Shown: positions 19,381 to 30,171 of the stretch, one piece after another
Layout: each line of letters begins with the position of its first letter
How positions within the stretch are numbered: the first letter of the stretch is position 1
Assembly: GCA_023213215.1 (NCBI GenBank)
Contig: CP096136.1
Span: forward strand, 3,448,724 to 3,512,723
Length of the DNA: 64,000 nucleotides
Direction of reading: 5' to 3'
Origin: Flavobacterium sp. JAD_PAG50586_2
Lineage (GTDB): Bacteria > Bacteroidota > Bacteroidia > Flavobacteriales > Flavobacteriaceae
The notes under the pieces: generated by a model
Told to the model about the DNA's origin: nothing
What the model saw: the letters and a program-made list of their open reading frames with translations, nothing else
Database searches by the model: none
Program-made: the position numbers and the translations under genes

Positions 19381-20265
19381 CTACATTTTTGAAATCTTAT
19401 TAGTGAAATTATGAAGACGATTTGCCAAATTTTCATCTAGATTTACCAAAGGCAAACGCACAGTATTCTGTGATAACCCCAATGATTTAAAGACTTCCTT
19501 AATTCCGGCCGGATTTCCCTGCTCAAAAATCATGTCAATTGAGTCGGCTAAAAGATAATGTAGTTTGTAAGCATCGTCCACTCTTTTGTTTAGACCAAGA
19601 TGCACCATTTCTGAAAATTGTTTTGGAAAACCTTCAGCAATTACCGAAATAACGCCTGAACCCCCTGCTAAAATCATAGGAAGTGTAATCATATCATCTC
19701 CTGAAATTACAAGGAAATCTTTTGGCTTGTCCTGAATTAATTTCATAGCCTGTACAATATCGCCTGCAGCTTCTTTTACGGCAACTACATTCTTAAAATC
19801 ATTAGCTAATCTAAGAATGGTTGAAGGCAGCATATTGCTCGATGTTCGTCCGGGTACATTATATAGTATTATCGGAATTGGTGAAGCTTCAGCAATCGCT
19901 TTAAAATGCTGATAAATTCCTTCCTGAGTTGGTTTGTTATAATAAGGTGAAACCGAAAGTATCGCCACAAAATCCTTAAAATTCCTCGACTTTAATTCTT
20001 CCACAACTTCTGCAGTATTGTTGCTTCCAACACCTAGAACCAATGGGAGTCTTCCTTTATTTGCGTCAACAATAGTAGTGATTACGACTTCTTTTTCGGC
20101 TTTTGATAAAGTAGCGCTTTCTGCAGTTGTTCCGAGTACTACCAAATAATCAATTCCGTTGTCAATCTGAAAATTCACAATGGCTTTGAGAGCATCAACA
20201 TCTACAGAAAAATCTTTTTTGAAAGGCGTGACAAGTGCAACTCCGGTTCCTATTAATGATTGCAT
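19381..20265 (-). CDS. dapA: 4-hydroxy-tetrahydrodipicolinate synthase
   Basis: Condenses pyruvate and aspartate semialdehyde in lysine/DAP synthesis. Motifs: [37 protein letters not shown], the catalytic Tyr in [15 protein letters not shown] and Schiff-base Lys in [31 protein letters not shown] follows. 294 residues, normal length. The next upstream gene (DUF6913-like) ends 2 bp before the dapA start, so the two are coupled. Confidence 0.96.
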   Translation of the reverse strand: MQSLIGTGVALVTPFKKDFSVDVDALKAIVNFQIDNGIDYLVVLGTTAESATLSKAEKEVVITTIVDANKGRLPLVLGVGSNNTAEVVEELKSRNFKDFVAILSVSPYYNKPTQEGIYQHFKAIAEASPIPIILYNVPGRTSSNMLPSTILRLANDFKNVVAVKEAAGDIVQAMKLIQDKPKDFLVISGDDMITLPMILAGGSGVISVIAEGFPKQFSEMVHLGLNKRVDDAYKLHYLLADSIDMIFEQGNPAGIKEVFKSLGLSQNTVRLPLVNLDENLANRLHNFTNKISKM

Positions 20266-20266
20266 T

Positions 20267-20784
20267 TTATATTTTGTTTAGAATTTTTAAATATTTGAAT
20301 AGTTCATCCATGAAGACCTTGTAATTTTCAGCATTGGTGTTAATCATAAAATGATTCAGCCTTTTGTCAATGGAGGCAAAACCAACCTTAAAACTTGCTT
20401 TGGACAAATGCGAAACCAAAAGTAAGGCTACTTTTTCTGTGTCATAATAATTAATCAGCAAATCGAAAGGCTCAGCAACAAAATCCTTAACTTCTTTTTT
20501 ATCTACAGTTCCTGTCCAGCTCAAATCCTTGTGGCTGAAAACAGGATAATCAAAAACCTCATTCTTTTTTATCTTGTCCTTAAAAACCAGGATTTTGATA
20601 TCATTATCAGCAATTCCTTTATTAATCAGTTCATTTACCAAAGCTTCCTTTTCGTAAAAATAACTTTCGTCAAAAATGATCCCAACAGTCTTAATTACTT
20701 TATCGGAAGCTGAATGTTTAACATTTGATAAACTATTCTTAACTATTTTTTTGTTGAAAAATCCTTTAAGTAATTTAAAAACAT
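20267..20784 (-). CDS. DUF6913-like protein, frameshifted near the N-terminus
   Basis: About 172 residues after repair. The readable part (20267-20641) holds [51 protein letters not shown], and [19 protein letters not shown], a flavobacterial family I know as DUF6913. The true start is the ATG at 20782-20784 ([13 protein letters not shown]). One extra base in the 7-base run at 20746-20752 would connect it to [19 protein letters not shown] and the rest. Cytoplasmic, function unknown, coupled to dapA. Confidence 0.72.
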
Positions 20785-20833
20785 ACTACTTTTACTTGAA
20801 TTACAAATTTACTAAAATTACTGCCAAAAAGCG

Positions 20834-21609
20834 ATGGTAAAACTAAAAAACTATAACGGTGTAGTAAAGCATTTTGTTTTATTATTAACATTTATTGCTG
20901 TTATTTCCTGTGCCGAAAAAAATACACAGTAACCAAAATTGAAGGAAAGGAAATCGGCATTACCGATAAGAATTCTGAAGTTGCTGAAATAGAAAACTTT
21001 ATCAAGCCTTATCGCGATAAAATTGACGAAGATCTGAACAAGGTTTTGGCCAATGCACCTGAAACATTAGACAAATCTGGTGAATGGCAAACGACGATGG
21101 GAAATTTCCTGGCTGATATTACTTTTGAAAGATCGAACAAAGTATTTGAGTTGCGTGAAAAGAAGTCGCTTGATATCTGTTTACTTAATCATGGTGGCAT
21201 CAGAAGTATTATCCCAAAAGGAAATGTAACGGCGAGAACGGCTTATGAAGTCATGCCTTTTGAAAACAGTGCTATTGTAATTGGACTAAAAAGTGAACAG
21301 ATTGCAGAGATTGTTAATTATATCATTTCTGAAAAAAAGCCACATCCTTTAAAAGGACTGACCTTCACCATTGACAAAAACAATCAGGCTAAAAATATTT
21401 TAGTAAACGGAAAACCATTAGATACAAACAAAATCTACTATGTTGTTACTTCTGATTATCTTTCTAATGGTGGCGACAATATGCTTTTCTTTAAAAAAGG
21501 AATTGAACAATACGATTTAAACTATAAGCTAAGGAATATCATTATAGATTACTTTCAGGAAAATAAGACCATTACCGCTAACAAAGACACTCGAATTACC
21601 AAAGAATAA
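20834..21609 (+). CDS. 5'-nucleotidase C-terminal domain lipoprotein, frameshifted
   Basis: This is the C-terminal (substrate-binding) domain of UshA-type 5'-nucleotidases as its own gene. The N-terminus MVKLKNYNGVVKH ... LLLTFIAVISCAEKN is a lipoprotein signal. As read, it stops at once after AEKNTQ. An extra A in the A7 run at 20916-20922 gives AEKKYTVTKIEGKEIG and joins the long readable part. That part has GDxLTDW-like 'GNFLADI', NHGGIRSIIPKGNVTARTAYEVMPFEN and SDYLSNGGDNMLFF, all hallmarks of 5_nucleotid_C. The phosphatase domain is encoded by the next gene. Confidence 0.85.
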
Positions 21610-21620
21610 AAATAATATTT

Positions 21621-21656
21621 TTCAGCATTGTGAGATGCTGACCTAAATTCAGCATA
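21621..21656. repeat. Small palindromic intergenic element (GCTGA family)
   Basis: CAGCATtgtgagATGCTG at 21623-21640 forms a 6-bp stem, followed by TTCAGCATAAATG. The reverse complement opens TTTATGCTGAATTTAGG, like copies near 27983 and in the guaB leader. Confidence 0.5.
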
Positions 21657-21657
21657 A

Positions 21658-22572
21658 ATGAAAAGAAGAGATTTTATACAAAGTACCGCTTTAACTTCAG
21701 CTTTTGTTGGACTTGGAGGCTTGTCGTTGAGTAGCTTTAACATCTTGGAAACAAAACACCTTACCATACTTCATACGAACGATGTCCACAGTTACATTGA
21801 TCCCTTTCCTCCTACGCATCCCAAAAATCCAAATATGGGTGGCGTTGCCCGAAGAGCCGCTTTGATTGAAAATATACGAAAGGAAAATCCAAATGTTTTA
21901 TTGCTTGATGCCGGAGATATTTTTCAGGGAACGCCTTATTTCAATTATTATGGTGGCGAACTGGAATTCAAGCTGATGAGCATGATGAAGTATGATTTGG
22001 CAACTATTGGAAATCATGATTTTGATAATGGTATTGAAGGTTTATATAATCAACTTCCCAATGCCAATTTCGAATTTGTTTCTGCCAATTATGATTTTAA
22101 GAATACGATAATGAATGGTTATGTGAAGCCTTATAAGATATTTTATAAAGATGGAATCAAGGTTGGCGTTTTCGGACTTGGAGTTGGACTGGAAGGTTTG
22201 GTAGACAAGAAAAACTATAAAGAAACCGTATATAATGATCCTGTTGGAATTTCTCAGGATATGTCCCGAATTCTAAAGCATCAGGAAAAATGCGATTTGG
22301 TTATCTGCCTTTCCCACATCGGATATAAATATCAAAACGAACCGGATAAAATCTGTGATACCAAATTGGCGACTCTGACTAGAGACATTGATTTGATTAT
22401 CGGCGGACATACCCATACTTTCCTGGATAAGCCTACTGTTTTAAAAAATGCAGACGGAAAAGATGTTTTGGTAAACCAGGTTGGGTGCTACGGAATAAAT
22501 CTTGGTCGCATTGATTTTTATTTTGACAATGATACTTCTAAAACTTCATTAGGAAAGTCCATTGTGGTTTGA
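21658..22572 (+). CDS. 5'-nucleotidase metallophosphatase domain protein, Tat-type signal
   Basis: This is the N-terminal calcineurin-like phosphoesterase domain of a UshA-type nucleotidase on its own (304 residues). The twin-arginine start MKRRDFIQSTALTSAFVGLGGL suggests Tat export. Metal ligands: LTILHTNDVHSYI, LLLDAGDIFQGTPYF, ATIGNHDFDNG, LSHIGYK and IIGGHTHTFL. The partner C-terminal domain is the gene just upstream, 48 bp away. Together they would make a full nucleotidase from two chains. Start chosen at the ATG that gives the RR motif. Confidence 0.92.
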   Translation: MKRRDFIQSTALTSAFVGLGGLSLSSFNILETKHLTILHTNDVHSYIDPFPPTHPKNPNMGGVARRAALIENIRKENPNVLLLDAGDIFQGTPYFNYYGGELEFKLMSMMKYDLATIGNHDFDNGIEGLYNQLPNANFEFVSANYDFKNTIMNGYVKPYKIFYKDGIKVGVFGLGVGLEGLVDKKNYKETVYNDPVGISQDMSRILKHQEKCDLVICLSHIGYKYQNEPDKICDTKLATLTRDIDLIIGGHTHTFLDKPTVLKNADGKDVLVNQVGCYGINLGRIDFYFDNDTSKTSLGKSIVV

Positions 22573-23241
22573 TTTTTCAGCCGTAATAATGTATTTGTAG
22601 AAAGAAAAGAAGGCTAACGAATTCAACGACATTGCCAATGGCCTGAAAAGTTCTTCGAATTCATCGATTAAAAAATACTTTTCGATAAATATCACAAACT
22701 GAAGCATTACAAAAAGCAAAGCACTAATCAATAATATTGAATTCTGCTTATTGTCATTCATTACATAACTGGAAAGCGCTACACCTGCAAACAAAGAAAT
22801 CAATAGGTTTTGAAATGCCAATATGTAAAAGCTGTTTTCGGGAATTTCTACAGTTTCAGAAAATAGGTAGAAAAATATTAGCAAAAAAGGAGAAGTCGCT
22901 ATTATTATCGGAATGTAATCCTTTAGTTTTTGATGGACAAAAATCAGGTAAATACTTAAAATTCGGTGTAACGTAAACACAAGGACACCATAAAACAAAT
23001 AGTTGGGCATATTTGGAATAAATAGAAAATTTGTCAGTGAGGAAAGCAGCAAGGCTATGACAAAAATCTTATTCTTCTTATCGGAATCTATTAAATAAAT
23101 CACAATTAAAAAAAGTGGAATCATCGGCTTTATAGTACATATTACAATTCGGCTTGCAAAATACTCGGCCACGATTTCGATAGCCGCAATCACGAAATAA
23201 CATATCGTTAATGAATTTACTATGTTTTCTCTTTTTTGCAT
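22549..23241 (-). CDS. Multipass membrane protein, YhhN-like (lysoplasmalogenase family)
   Basis: 230 residues with about seven or eight hydrophobic helices and no signal peptide. ATIEIVAEYF ... TIKPMIPLFLIVIYLI and the general helix pattern resemble the YhhN/TMEM86 family (PF07947), which includes lysoplasmalogenases. I did not see the catalytic residues clearly, so the enzyme name is tentative. Convergent with the phosphatase gene, overlapping its 3' end by 24 bp, and 5 bp after a paralogue. Confidence 0.65.
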   Translation of the reverse strand: MQKRENIVNSLTICYFVIAAIEIVAEYFASRIVICTIKPMIPLFLIVIYLIDSDKKNKIFVIALLLSSLTNFLFIPNMPNYLFYGVLVFTLHRILSIYLIFVHQKLKDYIPIIIATSPFLLIFFYLFSETVEIPENSFYILAFQNLLISLFAGVALSSYVMNDNKQNSILLISALLFVMLQFVIFIEKYFLIDEFEELFRPLAMSLNSLAFFSFYKYIITAEKSNHNGLS

Positions 23242-23246
23242 TGCAG

Positions 23247-23975
23247 TTAATTGGTGTCTTTTAAGTTATTTATGATTTCATAACGCTGTTTTGTCTTTTC
23301 GGTATGGAACATATATTTTGTCAATAGAAATTGTCCAAAAACAAACAATACCATTGCAAATGCCTGTAAAATATTCACATCATTATAATAGAATTTAAGC
23401 AGGAATAAGAACTGATTGAAAGTCATGCACATAGTACTTACCAATAACAACGAGTTTGTTTTATTGGAAACCATTATAAAATTACCCAAACTAAATCCAC
23501 CTAAAAATATGGTAAAAACCCCTTGAATAAGAAATAGATATACACTATCACCTAAAGTATTATAGGTGTAAACTGTTACTAAAGCGTAAATGAAAATAAA
23601 GGGAATTGCACCTAAAACCAATGGAACTGAAGTGGGCATTTTAACTTTATTCACAATAATATATATAACCAATATTCTATAAATCAGAAAAAAACAAACA
23701 CCAAGTGTAATGAATTGAAACGTACTTTGAATGAATAACATATTGGCAACCCAGCTCGCAAACAATGCAAGGATGAAAAAGGGACTTATACTTTTGGAAC
23801 GCTTTAAATAATATAACAGTAAAGCAGGCAAGATCAGCGGTTTTGTAATCCAGATTAAAAGCCTGTCCTCATAAAATTCAGCTATGATTTCAATAAAGGA
23901 AACCATGAAAAAAGCTAGTAACAAAACACTTGCTATCTTGTTTTTTCTCCAACTGTTTGAGTTGTGGTTCTGCAT
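23247..23975 (-). CDS. Multipass membrane protein, YhhN-like paralogue
   Basis: 242 residues, paralogue of the next gene downstream. Shared pattern: FxEIIAEFYEDRLLIWITKPLILPALLLYYLKRSK versus AIEIVAEYFASRIVICTIKPMIPLFLIVIYLI. About eight hydrophobic helices and a basic N-terminus. Tandem duplication followed by divergence is the simplest reading. Same tentative YhhN assignment. Confidence 0.65.
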   Translation of the reverse strand: MQNHNSNSWRKNKIASVLLLAFFMVSFIEIIAEFYEDRLLIWITKPLILPALLLYYLKRSKSISPFFILALFASWVANMLFIQSTFQFITLGVCFFLIYRILVIYIIVNKVKMPTSVPLVLGAIPFIFIYALVTVYTYNTLGDSVYLFLIQGVFTIFLGGFSLGNFIMVSNKTNSLLLVSTMCMTFNQFLFLLKFYYNDVNILQAFAMVLFVFGQFLLTKYMFHTEKTKQRYEIINNLKDTN

Positions 23976-24065
23976 TTTAATGAAAGTCTTTGTTTTTTAG
24001 TGAATTAGCATCATTAAAATTAAACTATTTTTTTGAATTATGTTAAAATTGCAGCTTTATTTACT

Positions 24066-26712
<2,647 letters not shown>

Positions 26713-27441
26713 ATGCAAGAAAAAATTTCTCCAAATGCGAGTTTTATTTTAATTAAATTAAAAAAAGCATTAAAAATAAGTTCTGATAAGCAGTTGTCTG
26801 AATTTTTAAATATTAAGCCAAATACCATATCTACTTGGAAAAAGAGAAATTCGGTCGATTATAAAATAATAATTTCAATTTGTGAACTTTACGAAATCGA
26901 TTTGAATGAAATATTTTATGATGATGTCAATCATTTTGATAAAAACAAAAATTATCTTACAGATACGCCTTTGGTTTGTCGCGAAAGTCAATTCCAATAT
27001 TGTGTGGACAGCAGTTCAATTTTATACAGTCTGCCTAAATTTAACTTTCCTTTTATACGTTCGGAAAGTAGTCGGGTGTTTCAAGTTTTGAGCAATAATA
27101 TGTTCCCGATTATCGATGAAAATTCATTTGTAATATGTGAAGAGATTGAGAAAGAACACATTCAGGAAAATTCACTTGTAGTGATTGTAAGTAAATCTAA
27201 AGGGCTTTTTATAAATAGAATCCATAGAAGCCAAAAGTCTAAAGATGTTTATTTACTAAGCAGTGAAAACAGCTTTTTTGAAACAATTAAACTGGAAACT
27301 GCGGAAATAAATGAAATTTGGCTCGTTAAGGGAATACTTTCTTATAATGTAACCAATGATAATAAGTCTAAAATAATCAACGATAGCTTGGTTGTATTAG
27401 ACAAGGCATTGGCCAAGATTAAGACTGACTACACAAAATAG
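26713..27441 (+). CDS. CI/LexA-like transcription regulator with degenerate S24 domain
   Basis: 242 residues. N-terminal HTH (about 10-70, KQLSEFLNIKPNTISTWKKR) of the phage CI repressor type. The C-terminal half has the S24/LexA fold order (VFQVLSNNMFPIIDENSFVIC ... SLVVIVSKSKGLFINRI). The catalytic Ser in the usual GDSMxP motif is replaced: SNNM puts Asn129 at that place. The Lys of the dyad appears to be Asn168. It therefore should not self-cleave. Not in an obvious prophage. Could be a stably bound regulator rather than an SOS-type switch. Confidence 0.75.
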   Translation: MQEKISPNASFILIKLKKALKISSDKQLSEFLNIKPNTISTWKKRNSVDYKIIISICELYEIDLNEIFYDDVNHFDKNKNYLTDTPLVCRESQFQYCVDSSSILYSLPKFNFPFIRSESSRVFQVLSNNMFPIIDENSFVICEEIEKEHIQENSLVVIVSKSKGLFINRIHRSQKSKDVYLLSSENSFFETIKLETAEINEIWLVKGILSYNVTNDNKSKIINDSLVVLDKALAKIKTDYTK

Positions 27442-27455
27442 CAGCATGTGATTGT

Positions 27456-27929
27456 TTAGGATTGAATAATTCCGTTCACCTGAAGATACAATTGGCCGTC
27501 GCTTAAAATGGCTCCTTCGGTAATTAAGTCGAATAGCGCTTTATTGCGTTCCTCTTGGTATTCCTTTTTGCCCAAATGAATTTCGACAGCATCGGTAAAA
27601 ATGTTGTCGCTAAGCCACTGAAGCCCATCTTTGTGTATAAAATCAACTTCCGGAGTTAAGGCTTTTAATACAATGGATTGTATAACTTTTTCCTGGCAAT
27701 GAAAAAGGAATATATGATTTTTTGAGAAATGCTCCAGGTAATTAGCGTTGGTTAACACGCCTTCCCAAATTAAATCGGAGAACACGTCCAATTCCTGTTC
27801 AGCCACTTCCGGTTTTTCGGCTTTAATTTTATCCCATTCCAATCTGTCTATAGACTGAGTAGCCAGAAAGTTTGCAAATTCTGCATGCAATGCTTCGAAC
27901 TGTTCTTTGGTTAATCTTTTGTATTTCAC
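27456..27929 (-). CDS. DUF6495-like hypothetical protein
   Basis: 157 residues, acidic, no signal peptide or membrane helix. Motifs such as YKRLTKEQFEALHAEFANFLATQSI, WDKIK, EQELDVFSDLIWEGVL, and ISKNHIFLFHC-type text are those of a flavobacterial family that I know as DUF6495. Function unknown. Convergent with the CI/S24-like gene (15 bp between stops). Confidence 0.65.
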   Translation of the reverse strand: MKYKRLTKEQFEALHAEFANFLATQSIDRLEWDKIKAEKPEVAEQELDVFSDLIWEGVLTNANYLEHFSKNHIFLFHCQEKVIQSIVLKALTPEVDFIHKDGLQWLSDNIFTDAVEIHLGKKEYQEERNKALFDLITEGAILSDGQLYLQVNGIIQS

Positions 27930-27982
27930 TCGAACTTGTATTATTGTTTTAAAATGGACTCGTGCAGCGCAAAGTACTTGTC

Positions 27983-28050
27983 ATTTATGCTGAACTTGTT
28001 TACTTCGTCAGTCGCAGCTATGCTCGTGTCAGCATCTTTTATCAGATGCA
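27983..28050. repeat. Palindromic intergenic element (GCTGA family)
   Basis: TTTATGCTGAACTTGTTTAC at 27984-28003 is followed by about 25 bp, then GTGTCAGCATC and the stem GCATCTtttatcAGATGC at 28031-28048. It resembles the element at 21621 and the core in the guaB leader. Confidence 0.45.
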
Positions 28051-28094
28051 TTAATTTTATAAGAAAAGAATCTGAAATAAATTCAGATTAAAAA

Positions 28095-28118
28095 AAATCC
28101 CGACTCGCATCGGGATTT
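28095..28118 (-). terminator. Rho-independent terminator of the rpsF-rpsR-rplI operon
   Basis: AAATCCCGA (28095-28103) and TCGGGATTT (28110-28118) form a perfect 9-bp stem with a 6-nt loop. Downstream on the minus strand lies a U tract (plus-strand A run at 28090-28097). Confidence 0.9.
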
Positions 28119-28137
28119 AGTACTATATAGCGAAAGA

Positions 28138-28578
28138 TTAAACTTCAGCTACGATTTCATAAGGTAATTCAACAACCACATCTCTGTGAAGTCTTACACT
28201 TGCAGTGTATTTACCAGTACGTTTTACAACACCACTTGTGATAAATTTTCTATCGATTGTTTGTCCACCTTTTTCTATAGCCGCAGCGATATCAATGTTA
28301 GAGATAGAACCGAATAATTTTTCACCACCAGCTTTTGCTGTGATTTTAATTTCGATAGCTTTCAATTTGTCAGCCAATGCCTGAGCATCGCTAACAACTT
28401 TAGCTTCTTTATGTGCTCTTTGTTTTAAATTTTCAGCTAACACTTTTTTTGCAGAAGGAGTTGCCAATGAAGCAAAACCTTGTGGGATTAAGTAATTACG
28501 ACCGTATCCGTTTTTTACGTTTACTACATCGTCTTTAAAGCCTAAATTCTGAACGTCTTGTTTTAAGATCAATTCCAT
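28138..28578 (-). CDS. rplI: 50S ribosomal protein bL9
   Basis: 146 residues: MELILKQDVQNLGFKDDVVNVKNGYGRNYLIPQGFASLAT is the bL9 N-terminal signature. A central helix and C-terminal domain (RTGKYTASVRLHRDVVVELPYEIV) follow. I chose the ATG at 28576-28578. The longer in-frame start (28626) adds 16 residues not seen in bL9, and an AAGGA ribosome site precedes the chosen ATG by a few bases. Last gene of the rpsF-rpsR-rplI operon. Confidence 0.95.
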   Translation of the reverse strand: MELILKQDVQNLGFKDDVVNVKNGYGRNYLIPQGFASLATPSAKKVLAENLKQRAHKEAKVVSDAQALADKLKAIEIKITAKAGGEKLFGSISNIDIAAAIEKGGQTIDRKFITSGVVKRTGKYTASVRLHRDVVVELPYEIVAEV

Positions 28579-28637
28579 GTTGTTGTCCTTATTATAGAAG
28601 TTAGGTTCCGCTTGGGAAACCAACAACTGAGTTTATA

Positions 28638-28934
28638 TTATTTTAATAAATCGGCCACGTATGGCATTAAAGCTAAGTGACGGGCTCTTTTAACAGCTAC
28701 TGACACTTTTCTTTGGTATTTTAATGAAGTTCCTGTTAAACGTCTTGGTAAAATTTTACCTTGCTCGTTTACGAATTTCAATAAGAAATCTGCATCTTTA
28801 TAATCGATGTATTTGATTCCGGACTTTTTGAAACGACAATACTTTTTAGTTTTGTTGGTTTCGATGTTTAAAGGAGTAAGATATCTGATATCTCCGTCTT
28901 TCTTTCCTGAAGCTGATTGTTGTAAATTTGCCAT
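28638..28934 (-). CDS. rpsR: 30S ribosomal protein bS18
   Basis: 98 residues. [62 protein letters not shown] is the bS18 core. The N-terminal extension is typical of Bacteroidetes. It lies between rpsF (2-bp gap) and rplI. Confidence 0.97.
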   Translation of the reverse strand: MANLQQSASGKKDGDIRYLTPLNIETNKTKKYCRFKKSGIKYIDYKDADFLLKFVNEQGKILPRRLTGTSLKYQRKVSVAVKRARHLALMPYVADLLK

Positions 28935-28936
28935 AA

Positions 28937-29281
28937 TTAGTTTGCTTTTGCTTCTTTTAATTTAGTTCTTCTTCTTTCTGCCCAAGAAATTGCGTGTTTG
29001 TCCAAACTTACCGTTAGGAAACGCATAACTCTCTCGTCACGTCTAAACTCAGTTTCAAAAGCAATTAAAGCTTCTCCTGATACTTGGAATTCGAATAAAT
29101 GGTAAAAACCACTTTTCTTGTTTTGGATTTCGTAAGCTAATTTTTTCAAGCCCCAATCCTCTTTGGATACCATCTTTGCTCCTTTAGTAGTAAGAAAATC
29201 TTCAAATTTGCTTACTGTTTCCTTTACCTGGACTTCAGATAAAACGGGATTTAAGATGAAAACAGTTTCGTAATGATTCAT
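28937..29281 (-). CDS. rpsF: 30S ribosomal protein bS6
   Basis: 114 residues. [30 protein letters not shown] and [23 protein letters not shown] are bS6 signatures. [16 protein letters not shown] follows. First gene of the ribosomal operon; divergent from the LytTR regulator across a 188-bp intergenic region. Confidence 0.97.
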   Translation of the reverse strand: MNHYETVFILNPVLSEVQVKETVSKFEDFLTTKGAKMVSKEDWGLKKLAYEIQNKKSGFYHLFEFQVSGEALIAFETEFRRDERVMRFLTVSLDKHAISWAERRRTKLKEAKAN

Positions 29282-29348
29282 AATAAAAATGATTAAATTT
29301 AATTTGGGCGCGAAAGTATAAATAATATTTCAATAAACAACAGTAAGT

Positions 29349-29413
29349 TTCGTTAAATCGTCTAAAAGTAAAAAATATCGTTTAAAAGCAAAAATAATCG
29401 ATGAAACGTTAGG
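29349..29413. promoter_or_regulatory. Phased repeats in the rpsF / LytTR divergent promoter region
   Basis: ATCG(T)xTAAAAG occurs at 29357 and 29377, with a third ATCG at 29397: exactly 20-bp spacing. GTT triads in CGTTAAA, CGTTTAAA and ACGTTAGG recur at 29352, 29380 and 29408 (28 bp). AACGTTAGG (29405-29413) fits the LytTR direct-repeat consensus in form. Candidate autoregulatory sites of the downstream LytTR gene. Confidence 0.35.
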
Positions 29414-29469
29414 TGGATTCGAAAAAAGTGTCTATTTTTACCAAACCAAATCTATAATACAAAAAAATT

Positions 29470-30165
29470 ATGAAACTAAATTGTGTTGTTGTTGATGATA
29501 GTTCGATCCAAAGGATGATCATCGCAAAGTTAGTGAATAATCATCCCAACCTACACTTAGTGGGTGATTTTTCTAATGCAATCGAAGCAAAAAATTGCAT
29601 GTCGGTTCACACTGTTGACTTAATCTTCCTCGATATCGAGATGCCGGTCATCAGTGGATTTGATTTTCTAGACGGACTTAAAGTAAAACCTCAGATTATT
29701 TTTATTACATCGAAAGCTGAGTATGCTATGAAAGCATTCGATTATGACGCTACGGACTACCTACAGAAACCGATAGCGCTTGATCGTTTTAATGCTTCTG
29801 TTCGAAGAGCAATGGATTTCCATATGCTTAAGAAAGAAAATCAGGAAGAAGAAGGAGAACATATCTTTATTAAGAGCAACCTTAAGAAACTTAAAATCTA
29901 TACCAATAAGATTAAGTGGATTGAAGCTTACGGAGATTATGTAAAAGTGGTTACGGAAGAAGATAGCAATCTTGTGCTTTCTACCATGAAATCTTTTGAA
30001 AATGACTTATCTAAAGACAAATTCATCAGGGTTCACAAGTCTTATATTATTAATATAGACAAAGTAGAACGTTTCAATAGTAAGTTTGCCGAAATTGGAG
30101 TTACCAAAATTCCGTTGAGCCGAAATAAGAAAGAAGATTTAATTAAAGCTTTAGCTATTGCTTAA
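29470..30165 (+). CDS. LytTR-family response regulator
   Basis: 231 residues. The receiver domain (about 3-118) has DD at 9-10, the phospho-acceptor Asp in LIFLDIEMPVISGFDFL, Thr-Ser in IIFITSKAEYAMKAF and Lys in DYLQKPI. The C-terminal LytTR DNA-binding domain spans about 135-228 (IFIKSNLKKLKIYTNKIKWIEAYGDYVKV ... FIRVHKSYIINI). No kinase is adjacent, so its partner lies elsewhere. Its stop is 6 bp from the repaired priA stop (convergent). Confidence 0.93.
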   Translation: MKLNCVVVDDSSIQRMIIAKLVNNHPNLHLVGDFSNAIEAKNCMSVHTVDLIFLDIEMPVISGFDFLDGLKVKPQIIFITSKAEYAMKAFDYDATDYLQKPIALDRFNASVRRAMDFHMLKKENQEEEGEHIFIKSNLKKLKIYTNKIKWIEAYGDYVKVVTEEDSNLVLSTMKSFENDLSKDKFIRVHKSYIINIDKVERFNSKFAEIGVTKIPLSRNKKEDLIKALAIA

Positions 30166-30171
30166 AATTAC

